A stretch of 46,840 nt of DNA from an uncultured Prevotellaceae bacterium (GCA_947170495.1 CAMVUB010000018.1:1-46840), one strand, 5' to 3'. Shown: positions 24,707 through 33,130, numbered from the stretch's first letter. Made by a program: numbers and translations. The notes: generated by a model not told the origin, from the letters alone.

Positions 24707-25498
24707 ATGAACAAAAAGATTCTATTCCTTGTAGCGGCCTTCGCGCTCGTTGCAACAAGTGCCAAAGCACAGGATGACAAGTACCTCTTCAATCACCTGG
24801 GTGCTGGCATTTCCTTGGGTACCGACGGTATTGGTGTTGAACTCGCTACTCCCTGCACCCCCTATTTAGGCATCCGCGCAGGTATCAGCTTTATCCCCAA
24901 GATTAACGTCAACGACATCAAATTTGACTATTCACGACACGGCAATGATGGTAAGGGTAAGATCGATGCATCTTTCAAGAAGATCGACGGAAAGCTGCTG
25001 TTCGACGTTTATCCCTTTGCCCTGAAGAATTCTTTCCATATTACCGCAGGTATGTTCGCCGGTAACAATGTGCTCGCCACAGCGCAGATTTGGGAAGACC
25101 CAGCCGTGCCTTTCGACGGTTATGTCGTTCCTGAGAAGGACAACCCCAACAACTATGTCCTCGAGGCTGGCCCCGCAAGCGCTGCCCGCAAGAGCATCAA
25201 GGCACGCATCAAGTACTGGGCGGTGAAGCCTTACATCGGCATCGGTTTCGGTCGCATGTTCCGCACTCCCGATGATTCACGCATCGGCGTGAGCTGCGAT
25301 CTCGGTGTACAGTTCCATGGAACACCTCAGGTGCAGGCTTATTCATGGGAAGGTAAGAAGTATCTGGATGTCACGGCAGGTGATGTCAAGAGCCTCTTGG
25401 ACGAAAAAGGTTCCACCATTGACGACGTGTACAAAATCAAGGATGCGATCGTTGTTTATCCCGTGCTCAATGTACGCATCACAGGCCGTATCTTCTAA
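24707..25498 (+). CDS. Putative outer-membrane beta-barrel protein
   Basis: This 263-aa protein has a clear signal peptide (MNKKILFLVAAFALVATSAKA, cut near AQDD). Alternating polar/hydrophobic segments with Gly and aromatic residues (GIRAGISFIP, KPYIGIGFGRMF, VSCDLGVQFHG) and a C-terminal strand ending in F (NVRITGRIF) indicate a small outer-membrane barrel. I do not recognise a specific family. It is followed 35 nt later by a lipoprotein gene, with a promoter before and a terminator after the pair, so the two form one operon. Confidence 0.75.
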   Translation: MNKKILFLVAAFALVATSAKAQDDKYLFNHLGAGISLGTDGIGVELATPCTPYLGIRAGISFIPKINVNDIKFDYSRHGNDGKGKIDASFKKIDGKLLFDVYPFALKNSFHITAGMFAGNNVLATAQIWEDPAVPFDGYVVPEKDNPNNYVLEAGPASAARKSIKARIKYWAVKPYIGIGFGRMFRTPDDSRIGVSCDLGVQFHGTPQVQAYSWEGKKYLDVTAGDVKSLLDEKGSTIDDVYKIKDAIVVYPVLNVRITGRIF

Positions 25499-25533
25499 TG
25501 AGCATTTATTAAACTCCAAAAACATTATTAATT

Positions 25534-26472
25534 ATGAAAATCCAGAAAATCTTTTGGGCCTTGATGGTGGCTGCGCTGCCTCTCGGCTTTGCTGCCTGCA
25601 GCAGCGACGATGAAGAAGAAGGCGGTGGCATCAGCAACACTGCAAAGCTCGATCCCGGTGTCAACAAGGCTGTCGAGGGTCAGTATGTAACCGCTAACAA
25701 CGGTCCCAAGGTGAACGTGAACTCCACCAACACCATCACGGTGGCTATCCCCAAGAAACCCGCCGAGGTGAAGCTCTTCACCCGTGGAGAGGCTGAGGTG
25801 GAATATGAGTATGTCGTTGGTTCCTACACCAAGCAAGGCGACACCTACACCGTCATCGTTGGCGGTTCTGTATGGGGTACCGTGACCATCACTCCTACAG
25901 AGGGTGGCAAGTACACGGTTACCATTGATCCTGCAGATGCAGAGCCCATCGTTGCAGAGGCTGTTAAGGCACAGCCCGTAGCTTCCGGTGAGACCACCGA
26001 CAACCTCTGCCGCACATGGAAGGCCTATGAAGTCCGCATTGAAGTGCTCCGTCCCGGTGCCACCTCATGGATTGGTAAGAAGGCTACCCCCGACTTCGAG
26101 GATGTCAAGAAGAAGGTCGAGGAAGAAGGCTGTAAAGTGGACGATGACTTCGGCAATGGCTACGAGCTCGAGCGCATCAGCTTCGACAATGCCGGTGGCT
26201 TCACCATCGCCTTCAACCTGGTTAAGAACCCCGATGCCAAGCCTTATGTAGGTGCTTGGAGCTGGCGTGACCAGGCAGCTGGCACCCTCCACTACCAGTG
26301 GGCTGACAAGGCGATGGGTAACTCCTACGAGACTGGCGATGCACAGGTAGAATTCAAGACCGTTGACAACACTCCCGAGTGCTGGCTCAACCTGAACTCC
26401 ACTATCGAGAGCAACAACGGCCAGGGCACCTATCAGGTGAAACTGAAGGTCTGCATGCGCGAGCTCAAGTAA
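25534..26472 (+). CDS. Putative lipoprotein of unknown function
   Basis: This 312-aa protein has a lipoprotein signal with Cys22 in GFAAC, followed by SSDDEEEGGG, the acidic stretch that in Bacteroidetes tends to send lipoproteins to the cell surface. An N-terminal Ig-like beta segment (about 35-130, VSVWGTVTITPTEGGKYTVTI type) is followed by a second domain with conserved-looking Trp residues (TWKAYEVRIEV, VGAWSWRDQAAGTLHYQW). The family was not recognised. It sits 35 nt behind an outer-membrane barrel gene and is closed by a strong terminator; a physical partnership with that barrel is possible but not shown. Confidence 0.75.
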   Translation: MKIQKIFWALMVAALPLGFAACSSDDEEEGGGISNTAKLDPGVNKAVEGQYVTANNGPKVNVNSTNTITVAIPKKPAEVKLFTRGEAEVEYEYVVGSYTKQGDTYTVIVGGSVWGTVTITPTEGGKYTVTIDPADAEPIVAEAVKAQPVASGETTDNLCRTWKAYEVRIEVLRPGATSWIGKKATPDFEDVKKKVEEEGCKVDDDFGNGYELERISFDNAGGFTIAFNLVKNPDAKPYVGAWSWRDQAAGTLHYQWADKAMGNSYETGDAQVEFKTVDNTPECWLNLNSTIESNNGQGTYQVKLKVCMRELK

Positions 26473-26498
26473 GCTTTCGCTTCCAGCTAAACCAAACA

Positions 26499-26530
26499 GC
26501 GCCCCCTCCGCATCGCGGAAGGGGCGCTTT
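26499..26530 (+). terminator. Terminator of the barrel/lipoprotein operon
   Basis: gcgccccctccg pairs with cggaaggggcgc around a catcg loop, followed by ttt aatt. It lies 27 nt after the stop codon. Confidence 0.8.
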
Positions 26531-26534
26531 AATT

Positions 26535-26597
26535 GTCCCCCTTGGGGGATTATAGGGGGCTCTTCCCTTCGTCCCCCTTGGGGGACCACAGGGGGCC
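26535..26597. repeat. Tandem GC-rich half-elements
   Basis: Two copies in the same direction, tcccccttgggggattata plus gggggc, then cgtcccccttgggggaccac plus agggggcc. Same family as the inverted pairs in purL and the DUF3987 gene. They encode the C-terminal tail of the minus-strand 140-aa protein. Confidence 0.8.
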
Positions 26598-26972
26598 TTT
26601 CTTATTCACATTGAGCGGTGTACTCTTAGGGAACGCCACGCTATAGGCATTGTCCAGCGCGTGGAGGTTGATGCGGTAGAAGCTGATGCCGAGGCGGACG
26701 GCTACGATGGCGCGCAGGAGCTCGCGGTGCTGGCGCGGGTAGAGTGCGGGCGGCGGCAGGGTGTCCCATCCGCAGAGCGGTTCCTGCTCGTCGAGGGTGG
26801 CCAGCTGACACACCTCCCAGATGAAGTCATCAGTGGCGCGCAGACCGAACCATGTCTTCAGGATGCGCCGCACGCAGAAGCGCTTATGCTGCGTCCACAG
26901 GAGGCGCCTCGTGCGCTCCAGCCGTAGCCAGAGCTCCACGAAGCATGCTTGGGTGTTTGCAATCTTAATCAT
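26550..26972 (-). CDS. Hypothetical protein at the end of the phage-like operon
   Basis: This 140-aa basic protein begins MIKIANTQACFVELWLRL and is rich in Arg, Leu and Trp. No family was recognised. The last 18 or so residues (KKGPLWSPKGDEGKSPL) are encoded by the GC-rich half-elements, so the original C-terminus has probably been replaced or extended by repeat sequence. It lies 87 nt downstream of the DUF3987-type gene on the same strand, with a CAATTTG repeat in the gap. It may be a small phage-derived gene. Confidence 0.55.
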   Translation of the reverse strand: MIKIANTQACFVELWLRLERTRRLLWTQHKRFCVRRILKTWFGLRATDDFIWEVCQLATLDEQEPLCGWDTLPPPALYPRQHRELLRAIVAVRLGISFYRINLHALDNAYSVAFPKSTPLNVNKKGPLWSPKGDEGKSPL

Positions 26973-26984
26973 AGTTTCATCTCG

Positions 26985-27010
26985 TCAATTTGTAAATTGT
27001 CAAATTGTCC
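26985..27010. repeat. CAATTTG-type repeat upstream of the 140-aa gene
   Basis: gtcaatttgtaaattgtcaa followed by attgtcc: an imperfect palindrome of the same family as the insert at 24169-24274 in purL. Confidence 0.75.
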
Positions 27011-27059
27011 ATTCGTGAAGTCGATTTTGACCAAATGACCTTGACCACTTTGACCGCTG

Positions 27060-29549
27060 TCAATTCTCAAATCTCAACTTTCGATAGCTTCCACCCTCCT
27101 CCAGCACCACAAGGCCTTGCTTGCGCCAGTTCTTCAGCATCTGGCGAACGGTATTGTGGTTCACGCCGGCACCCTTTATGGCCACAGAGTGCTGCATTGC
27201 CTGCTCGAATGAGAACTGATGATCCAGACGCTCGAAGATGGAATCATTCTTGCCGCGCTTCTGGCGCTCGCTACCCGCATAGTCGCGGCTGCTGAAGGCG
27301 TTCTCAATGCGGTCGCGGAAGAAATGAAGGGCGTTATCCAGGAGCGAGTCGGCAATCACGTCGAAGAACTCCATCATGGTGGGCGTCTGCGTCTTCTGTA
27401 GCATATCGCGCCAGAGCGTGGGCTTCTGCTTCAGCTGCGCCTCAGCACCGTTCAAGCCGTGCTTCTGTATGAGCGTTTCACACACCTTGCACAGCATCAG
27501 ACAGCAGGTCATCCTCTGCGCCGTCACACAGACGCGGATGCGCTGGCGGGCACGCACGCGGTCATCATTCTTCATCGTCTCCAGGCGGATGCGCTCCAGC
27601 CACTCGCGACCCTTCGCCTCCAACTTCGGCAGCACCACCTCGCCCTGCATCAGCGGCAGCAGATGCGCCACCTGCTGTATGCGTTCCGTCTGTCGCGGCG
27701 TCAGCACCGGCGGGTTATCCTCCAACGGAGCGAACGTATTGTCGGGCGTGCGGGCTACGGCGATGCGGCTCTGGAAGCCATCGGTATAGTTAGATACGAC
27801 GCGGTAGAGCGCATCAGGCGTGCCGCACATCACTACGTTCCACAGCAGGTGCTCGATGTGTACATTCACCGCATCCACGCTCTTGGCCTCGCGCTCGTAC
27901 TTCGTGCCGTCGTAGCTCTGGCGCAGCATGACCGAGAAATCGCTCATCGCCGACTTCCACTTCTGCGCCACCGTGTCCGCCTCGGGCGTAAACGAGAAGG
28001 CGTGCTTACCCTCGGCATTGGCCAGACGTTCAGCCAGCTTCGCCACCGTGTTGTTCAGCGTGATGAAGCGCACGGGCAGCTTCGGTTCCTCTGGCTGTTC
28101 CTTCTTGTTCTTGGCGGCCTGCTTCTTCAGGCGCCACTCGTTCTCCTGCATCAGGTACATCGCATCCAGCGCCCTCACCTCGCTCATCCACGCCTCCACG
28201 ACCGGGTCGATGCCACCTTTGCCCGATGCGAAGTCGCCTGCGATGTAGGCGATGAGGTTGAGCCCCTTCTTCTGTCCGTGAACATCCAGCTTCACCCCCG
28301 TCGCCAACGCACCGATGCAGGGGCAGATAGCCGTCACTACCGGCATCGCCAACTGAGAGCCCACAGCGTCAATGCTGTCCTTGATGCCCTGCGGCAAACG
28401 AGGCCCCCCTTTCAAGCCCCCGAGGGGGCTACTATACACTTCATCATTGTCATCGGGAATCGTGTCCCCCTCGGGGGACGACAGGGGGGCCTGTGTCTCG
28501 GTTTGCAGCGCATTCAGCACATTCCTCAGCCTCACCGGGAACCCATTAAACTCCGAGTTCAAAGCACTCTTGATTTTCGCGCGCTTCTCTTCGAGCGGGA
28601 AACCATCATAGCAGGGGATGACCTGGTCGAGCCACTCGAAGTTACGACCGCAGATGTGGCGCAGGTCGCAGGCTAGCTGATAGGTCAGCGTGTCGCGGTC
28701 GCCTTGCGTGGGCTCAAAGCCGCGGTTGTTCACCTCCCAATACTTCTTGATGATGGCGGAGAAGGGGATGCCGTGGTAGGAGGTGGGAAAAGAGGAAGAC
28801 CCCTCTAAATCTCCCCGTGAGGGGAGACTTTCCTGTCCTCGTGACTTCTCTGCGCCAGCCTCTCCCCTCCCTTCACGGGTAGCGAAGGTGTCAACGGGTT
28901 GACTGAATGTCAAGCCGTCCTGAGTGACCGAAGCAGAACTCCTCTGCTGAGGACGGGCAAGGGCGGGGGTGGGTCTGCTGGGTTCCATTTTGAATATCTC
29001 ATCATCGAGATAGATGAGGTCCTCCTCACTCGCCGTCGTCGTGAAGAACACGCGGGTGATGTCCTTCGCACCTTTGTCGTAAGCCACGCCCAGGAGCTCG
29101 CTGGCCCATTTGAGGTTCTCCTCCTGCGACAGTTCGGGACGGCGCTTGAACACAAGATGGTAGCCCTTCGTGGCAGAGCACTCCAGCATCAGCAGTCCCA
29201 GCTCCTCCTTCTTCCCCATCACCAGCTCCGGCACCTTCTTCAGCCATTCCTCCTTGCTGACAGCTGTCTGCTCTTCCCCTTCAGGGTTCGCGAGTGAAGG
29301 GGTCCAGTCGATGTCCATGCCCACCGTCGTGCTCATCGTCTTCGAGCCTTTCAGCGAACCATCTTCATTGGGCAGGCACGAGTAGTTCATCTGCACCAGC
29401 TTGTGCTTCAACGACGTATCACCCTCGCGAATCGCCGCCACCGTCTGCACTTGGTCACCGCCGTTTCTCAGCGCCAGATACTCTGGTCTGGAGAGGACGG
29501 GGCGCATCATCTTCGCCCCATCCTTGTAGTAAATCACATGTACGCTCAT
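27060..29549 (-). CDS. BT4734-like/DUF3987-type primase-helicase-like protein with in-frame repeat inserts
   Basis: This 829-aa protein has an N-terminal BT4734-like part (about residues 40-190, GMDIDWTPSLAN, LLMLECSATKGYHLVFKRR, DITRVFFTT). Next come a helical segment (about 255-350) and a DUF3987-like region (about 385-760, FASGKGGIDPVVEAWMSEV in place of a classic Walker A, then WNVVMCGTPDALYRVV). A C-terminal winged-helix-like end reads VNHNTVRQMLKNWRKQGLVVLEEGGSYRKL. Such proteins occur in Bacteroidales phage-derived and mobile elements and are thought to serve replication. Two stretches look inserted: residues about 192-250 (repeat pair at 28798-28975) and 353-383 (the 90-bp element at 28402-28491). 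Its ATG overlaps the stop of the upstream 106-aa gene by 4 nt, consistent with one operon. Confidence 0.78.
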   Translation of the reverse strand: MSVHVIYYKDGAKMMRPVLSRPEYLALRNGGDQVQTVAAIREGDTSLKHKLVQMNYSCLPNEDGSLKGSKTMSTTVGMDIDWTPSLANPEGEEQTAVSKEEWLKKVPELVMGKKEELGLLMLECSATKGYHLVFKRRPELSQEENLKWASELLGVAYDKGAKDITRVFFTTTASEEDLIYLDDEIFKMEPSRPTPALARPQQRSSASVTQDGLTFSQPVDTFATREGRGEAGAEKSRGQESLPSRGDLEGSSSFPTSYHGIPFSAIIKKYWEVNNRGFEPTQGDRDTLTYQLACDLRHICGRNFEWLDQVIPCYDGFPLEEKRAKIKSALNSEFNGFPVRLRNVLNALQTETQAPLSSPEGDTIPDDNDEVYSSPLGGLKGGPRLPQGIKDSIDAVGSQLAMPVVTAICPCIGALATGVKLDVHGQKKGLNLIAYIAGDFASGKGGIDPVVEAWMSEVRALDAMYLMQENEWRLKKQAAKNKKEQPEEPKLPVRFITLNNTVAKLAERLANAEGKHAFSFTPEADTVAQKWKSAMSDFSVMLRQSYDGTKYEREAKSVDAVNVHIEHLLWNVVMCGTPDALYRVVSNYTDGFQSRIAVARTPDNTFAPLEDNPPVLTPRQTERIQQVAHLLPLMQGEVVLPKLEAKGREWLERIRLETMKNDDRVRARQRIRVCVTAQRMTCCLMLCKVCETLIQKHGLNGAEAQLKQKPTLWRDMLQKTQTPTMMEFFDVIADSLLDNALHFFRDRIENAFSSRDYAGSERQKRGKNDSIFERLDHQFSFEQAMQHSVAIKGAGVNHNTVRQMLKNWRKQGLVVLEEGGSYRKLRFEN
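28402..28491. repeat. 90-bp GC-rich inverted-pair element inside the DUF3987-type gene
   Basis: The left arm ggccccc ctttcaagcccc and cgagggggct, a spacer of about 38 bp, and the right arm tccccctcgggggacgaca plus ggggggcc nearly match the purL insert at 21018-21108, in the same orientation and frame (APLSSPEGDT on the coding strand). The spacers differ. Confidence 0.88.
28798..28975. repeat. Larger GC-rich inverted-pair element inside the DUF3987-type gene
   Basis: Outer ends gacccc ... gtgggtc are inverted. Inside are tctccccgtgaggggaga and ctcccctcccttcacggg, and a further gaggacgggcaagggcgggg. The encoded stretch is low-complexity (Arg, Ser, Gly, Gln-rich) and falls between two domains. 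Confidence 0.65.
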
Positions 29550-29866
29550 TCGAAGTCCTCCTCAATTTGTTCAAACACAAAGTCACTTGCCGTACGGCTC
29601 TCTTCATCTATGCATTCGCTGGCACAGATGTTTGTCTCTGAACGTTCAATGTTCAACGACAGACGCACCGTTTTGTCAGTGATGCTCACCCGACCGTGGG
29701 GCAACTTGTGGAAGCGGTAGTCGCGCATTTGCGACCGGCCATCTGAGTGATGGCGATTAAATGTGGCCTCCTTCAGGTCGATGAGGCCTATGCTGCCGCG
29801 CATGCGGCGAGACTTTGAAATCAGTTCGCGGTAGTCCGCATCAGAAATATTTAATGTAACTTTCAT
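29546..29866 (-). CDS. Hypothetical 106-aa protein of the phage-like operon
   Basis: The protein starts MKVTLNISDADYRELISKSR and reads like a small alpha/beta protein with a basic middle (KLPHGRVSITDKTVRLSLN) and a very acidic C-terminus (FEQIEEDFE). No family was recognised. Its stop overlaps the DUF3987 gene start, and its ATG overlaps the stop of a possible 20-aa frame (ATGA), so translation of all three is probably coupled. Confidence 0.65.
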   Translation of the reverse strand: MKVTLNISDADYRELISKSRRMRGSIGLIDLKEATFNRHHSDGRSQMRDYRFHKLPHGRVSITDKTVRLSLNIERSETNICASECIDEESRTASDFVFEQIEEDFE

Positions 29867-29925
29867 AATTCTGTAGTTTGTTTTGTTGAGTCATCGGGAG
29901 GAGCGAAGTAGTTAGTTGTCGACAT
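29863..29925 (-). CDS. Possible 20-aa leader peptide
   Basis: The frame reads MSTTNYFAPPDDSTKQTTEL and its TGA overlaps the ATG of the 106-aa gene. The overlap is the main support. There is an in-frame TAA immediately before the ATG and a ggaagag stretch about 9 nt upstream that may be a ribosome site. No family recognised. Confidence 0.3.
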   Translation of the reverse strand: MSTTNYFAPPDDSTKQTTEL

Positions 29926-29986
29926 TTAAACCGGTACTCTTCCCTCACTCAGCCGTCAAACTCAGAATTGTAATTGTTGTTGTTTG

Positions 29987-30427
29987 TTATTTGCAGCAGA
30001 TGGAAATCTTTCTGCGGTTGCCGTTGGGGCGCACGGCGAAGTGCAGCCACATCTTGTGCCCCTGGCGTTCAAGGATCAGCTCGTCGAACGGCTCGTCAGC
30101 CTCGTCGCTGATGTCCATGATGATGGTGGCGTAGCGCAGCAGCTGCTCGATGCCTGTCACGCGGATGTCGGCGGCACAGCCCGTCAGGTGGTTGCTCGTC
30201 GCCACACCGCCCACGGCCTTGTTTACTGCCGCCGAACGGTAAGCCGAGTTGATGATGATGGGGTCATCACCCTCGCCGTAGCGGCAGTTCCACTCCGCGC
30301 GCAGCATCTCCAGCCAGCGACACAGCCGCTGCAGATTGCCCATCGCCTCATCGGTGGGCGTGTTGTCCACGCCCTGAACCCTCGTGCGGGTCATCTCCCC
30401 CAGGGAGAAATGTTCAGATAGTTTCAT
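29987..30427 (-). CDS. Peptidase M15-type (D-Ala-D-Ala carboxypeptidase-like) protein
   Basis: This 146-aa single-domain protein has the zinc-site motif SNHLTGCAAD (His and Asp ligands) and MWLHFAVR (second His) after INSAYRSAAVN, as in the M15 / VanY-type peptidases that cut peptidoglycan peptide stems. The length and the opening KLSEHFSLGEMTRT are usual for phage and prophage endolysin-like members in Bacteroidetes. It has no signal peptide, so export would need a holin or lysis, again phage-like. It lies 6 nt downstream of the DUF3127 gene. Confidence 0.88.
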   Translation of the reverse strand: MKLSEHFSLGEMTRTRVQGVDNTPTDEAMGNLQRLCRWLEMLRAEWNCRYGEGDDPIIINSAYRSAAVNKAVGGVATSNHLTGCAADIRVTGIEQLLRYATIIMDISDEADEPFDELILERQGHKMWLHFAVRPNGNRRKISICCK

Positions 30428-30433
30428 AAGCCC

Positions 30434-30712
30434 CTAAACATTGGTCGTGATGCGATAGACGTTGATGTCATTATAGACCTTGCCATTATAGTCCCGTGTA
30501 CGGACTCCGAAGTGTACCTCTACACGCTGTCCAATGGCGAGCGGTTCAGTTGGGATCTTGTCATTGAAGAGGTCCAGTGCCATCTCATTGGGGAACATGA
30601 TGCTGGGGTCATCCTCCATGACCACGATGGTTTGTTTGCGCCACTGGGCGCCCTGCTGTGACACACCCTGCTGCAGGGGCATCACCTGATTGATTTTACC
30701 TTGAATACGCAT
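30434..30712 (-). CDS. DUF3127-type small protein
   Basis: This 92-aa protein has the DUF3127 pattern of a compact beta-rich (OB-like) domain: MRIQGKINQVMPLQQG, QWRKQTIVVMED, MALDLFNDKI, IGQRVEVHFGVRTRDYNGKVYNDINVYRI. Such proteins are common in Bacteroidetes phages and mobile elements and may bind single-stranded DNA (inference from the fold and context). It is encoded between the antirepressor and the M15 peptidase in a tight operon. Confidence 0.85.
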   Translation of the reverse strand: MRIQGKINQVMPLQQGVSQQGAQWRKQTIVVMEDDPSIMFPNEMALDLFNDKIPTEPLAIGQRVEVHFGVRTRDYNGKVYNDINVYRITTNV

Positions 30713-30728
30713 GGTTGTAATAGGTTGT

Positions 30729-31478
30729 TTATTGATTGATCATGTTTTCGATGAAGCGCTTGCCCGCAGGCGTCCACACCAGATACGAGCGCTGTTTCGC
30801 CTCACCGTTGATGCCATGATAGCAGAATAGGCGGTTCTCGTCGTAGCCCTGTTCGGCGTAGGCCGGTGTCATGCAGTAGCGACCTCCCGTCCAACGGATG
30901 ATGCCCTTATCCACGAGATAGTGGTTCAGGTCCTTCACCTCGATGCCCAGTCCCTTGGCCACATCTGTTGATGTCAGGCAGTCGTCGGCAGGCTGGTTAC
31001 GGCGTGCAATCGTGCGCAGCATGATGCTGTTCGCACGCTGGATAATCTCTCCGTCCGTGAGCTTCTCGCCCGTGCGCAGGTCCTTAGTAGGAATGTACCC
31101 GCCCGTATGGCCAATCTGCGGCAGCACTTCCTCGAAGACCCACTCTTGGAACTTCTCGGCCTCCGCCTTGCGGCTCTGGAAGATGCAGCGGTAGAGGTTC
31201 GCCTCATCGATGTATGTCATCGCCTGCATCACCGTCGCTCCGTACTGGTTCTTGGTAGGGGTGTCGATAGTAGCGATACCCCTCTTCTGCAACCTTTTCT
31301 TGGTGTCCGCAACGTTCTTGATGTCGAGCGCGCGGCACACATCCGCGAGGTTGAACATAGGTTTCTGGTCGTCAGTGACCACGATGCGCAACGTTCCGAA
31401 CATTTTGTTGGTGAATGCGCTGAGACAACTCTTGTTGTCGTGAACCTGCGTAAGGTTCGAAGAAGATAAATTCTTCAT
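30729..31478 (-). CDS. BRO-N/KilAC-type phage antirepressor
   Basis: The start is set at 31478 (MKNLSSSNLTQVHDNKS); an internal Met at about residue 26 (MFGTLRIVV) is an alternative. The BRO-N domain (about 25-130) has FNLADVCRALDIKNVADTKKRL, ATVMQAMTYIDEANLYRCIF and FQEWVFEEVLPQIGHTGGYI. The C-terminal half resembles KilAC, with TSTDVAKGLGIEVKDLNHYL and LVWTPAGKRFI. Such proteins relieve phage repressors or bind DNA. It is the first gene of the minus-strand operon that runs to 26550, which identifies that operon as phage-derived. No integrase, capsid or tail genes are present, so this is a domesticated or decayed piece. Confidence 0.88.
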   Translation of the reverse strand: MKNLSSSNLTQVHDNKSCLSAFTNKMFGTLRIVVTDDQKPMFNLADVCRALDIKNVADTKKRLQKRGIATIDTPTKNQYGATVMQAMTYIDEANLYRCIFQSRKAEAEKFQEWVFEEVLPQIGHTGGYIPTKDLRTGEKLTDGEIIQRANSIMLRTIARRNQPADDCLTSTDVAKGLGIEVKDLNHYLVDKGIIRWTGGRYCMTPAYAEQGYDENRLFCYHGINGEAKQRSYLVWTPAGKRFIENMINQ

Positions 31479-31584
31479 CTTGTACTTTGCGCCCGACAAC
31501 CCGGAAGAGCTCAACGTGAGCCACCATCGTTCGGGATTCTGGTGCAAAGGTCGGTGGGATTATCGGTATTGCAAAATTAGTTAA

Positions 31585-31629
31585 TCCCAAAGAAAAATCC
31601 CTCTGAGAAGCCTGTTCTCAAAGGGATTT
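31585..31629 (-). terminator. Terminator of the 466-aa orphan gene
   Basis: The arms aaatccct..gagaa and ttctc..agggattt (31595-31629) form a long stem with a 2-nt internal loop. On the minus strand the stem is followed by ttttctttggg. It lies 57 nt after the stop codon at 31686. Confidence 0.75.
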
Positions 31630-31685
31630 CAAGGGGTCAAGGATTATTTTAAAGAGTACGAAAAGTAGTTTTTGAACTATACCTA

Positions 31686-33086
31686 TCAAATAATCCCTGC
31701 AAAAATATTAGCTGCTTCTTTCTTAAGATCTTCGATATTATTCATTGTCCAACGGTATAACGTCCCCTCATTGGAATTATAGGCACGCTCAATATTCTTC
31801 GTTATCGTGTCAAGTTGTATGCTGGTAATCTTCTCTCTTAATGATTTGGCCAAGTCGTGCTTGTCACATTCAAGTTTGAAGATTCTTGCGTTCTTTAGGA
31901 CTGCCACAATTTCACATATATAAGTATAGCGTGATTGTCCGGACAGTTTCTTCCGGGCCTCTTCTTTCATCTCCTTGTTGAAAAGTAGCCTCTTTAAATA
32001 TATAAAAAGGAATGAATCATTAACATCCTCTGCCAAATGTTTTTGGCAGGTGTTTAGTATGTCTGCGCATTCTTTCAATAGGACATTAGCTTGCTCTTCA
32101 TCATAGCCTTTAAGATACTGTTTTAATTGTGGCTTCACAGAAGCCATATCCTCGTGGATGGCATCAAGGAGGATATCAAACTCGGCAAGTGCATATATTC
32201 CCTCCCATGAATCAGAATAATGCTCATAGATGTATTTGCCGATTTTCTCATAATCAAGCCCAAGAATATATTGGTTATTATCCTTCCATTTGACAAAGAA
32301 TTCCAATCGCGCACATTGCTCTTGGATATTATTGGGCAATTCATATCCATATTCCAGAGAGTCCTCTTTAATGCTTAGCTTGCATCTGCTGATTTCTCCC
32401 TTTGTAGGGATAGGTCTATGTTTCAAAAAATCAGAGGAGAGGAATTTCACCAAGATTTGTGTTTGCTTATCTTGCAGATTTTGGAAATTGATGTCCCCAT
32501 GATCCTCCTTCCATTTTGTATAAGTTTTTATATAGTCATTCTTGTCAACCATCCCAATAATCTCTTCTTCCCAGAACTTCTTGAATAGATACGAAGGTGG
32601 GGTCTGAGCTTTCTTCCGTATATCAGAGAGCAGGGACAACATGGTTTTCAAGCCCTTGTTCAAAGCATATTGCAAACTGCGCTCGTTCAATCTATCTTCA
32701 TCACACAAATGTCCCATTGAGCTCTTGAAAGTGTCAGCCATATCTTGCGTAAAGACGTATTCTTTGATGTCAATCGGGAAATACTCTGTTGTCATATTGA
32801 TATCCAAAGTCGTGATGTCACCTGCCAAATTTACGCCACAATTTAGAAGCCAGCTTTTATACCAGTATTCCCTATTGAAATATTTATCGTATTGAATAAC
32901 CAACGCATTCACATCGAGAGATGTATCCAACTTCTTGCATAAATCACTCAGCTTCTCGTTCAATTCGCGCATATAAGCAAGAATAGAAAGCGCGTAGAGG
33001 CGACGATATAGGGCATAACTAAATATGTCTCCAGAAGTCACCTTCGTCATCATCATATGCAGATGCTCTATAAATTCGTCTAACAT
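31686..33086 (-). CDS. Orphan 466-aa helical protein next to the restriction operon
   Basis: The protein is largely alpha-helical and charged, rich in Lys, Glu, Asp, Leu and Tyr, with no signal peptide and no membrane segment. It starts MLDEFIEHLHMMMTKVTSGD. I see no Walker, nuclease, methylase, reverse transcriptase or TIR motif. The DNA is clearly more A+T rich than the flanking genes, which suggests horizontal acquisition. It is transcribed in the same direction as the hsd operon but is separated from it by a strongly folded 276-nt non-coding stretch, and ends in its own terminator. Its position beside a type I restriction system makes an anti-phage or accessory role possible, but that is only inferred from context. 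Confidence 0.7.
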   Translation of the reverse strand: MLDEFIEHLHMMMTKVTSGDIFSYALYRRLYALSILAYMRELNEKLSDLCKKLDTSLDVNALVIQYDKYFNREYWYKSWLLNCGVNLAGDITTLDINMTTEYFPIDIKEYVFTQDMADTFKSSMGHLCDEDRLNERSLQYALNKGLKTMLSLLSDIRKKAQTPPSYLFKKFWEEEIIGMVDKNDYIKTYTKWKEDHGDINFQNLQDKQTQILVKFLSSDFLKHRPIPTKGEISRCKLSIKEDSLEYGYELPNNIQEQCARLEFFVKWKDNNQYILGLDYEKIGKYIYEHYSDSWEGIYALAEFDILLDAIHEDMASVKPQLKQYLKGYDEEQANVLLKECADILNTCQKHLAEDVNDSFLFIYLKRLLFNKEMKEEARKKLSGQSRYTYICEIVAVLKNARIFKLECDKHDLAKSLREKITSIQLDTITKNIERAYNSNEGTLYRWTMNNIEDLKKEAANIFAGII

Positions 33087-33130
33087 AGTTTTATCTCTTA
33101 AAAGCGCGAGCCGTCATTCATGACGAATGC

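Noticed and set aside
27459..28676. Long plus-strand frame (405 aa) opposite the DUF3987-type gene
   Set aside because: Antisense shadow; no family features, and the minus-strand frame has domain motifs and operon context.
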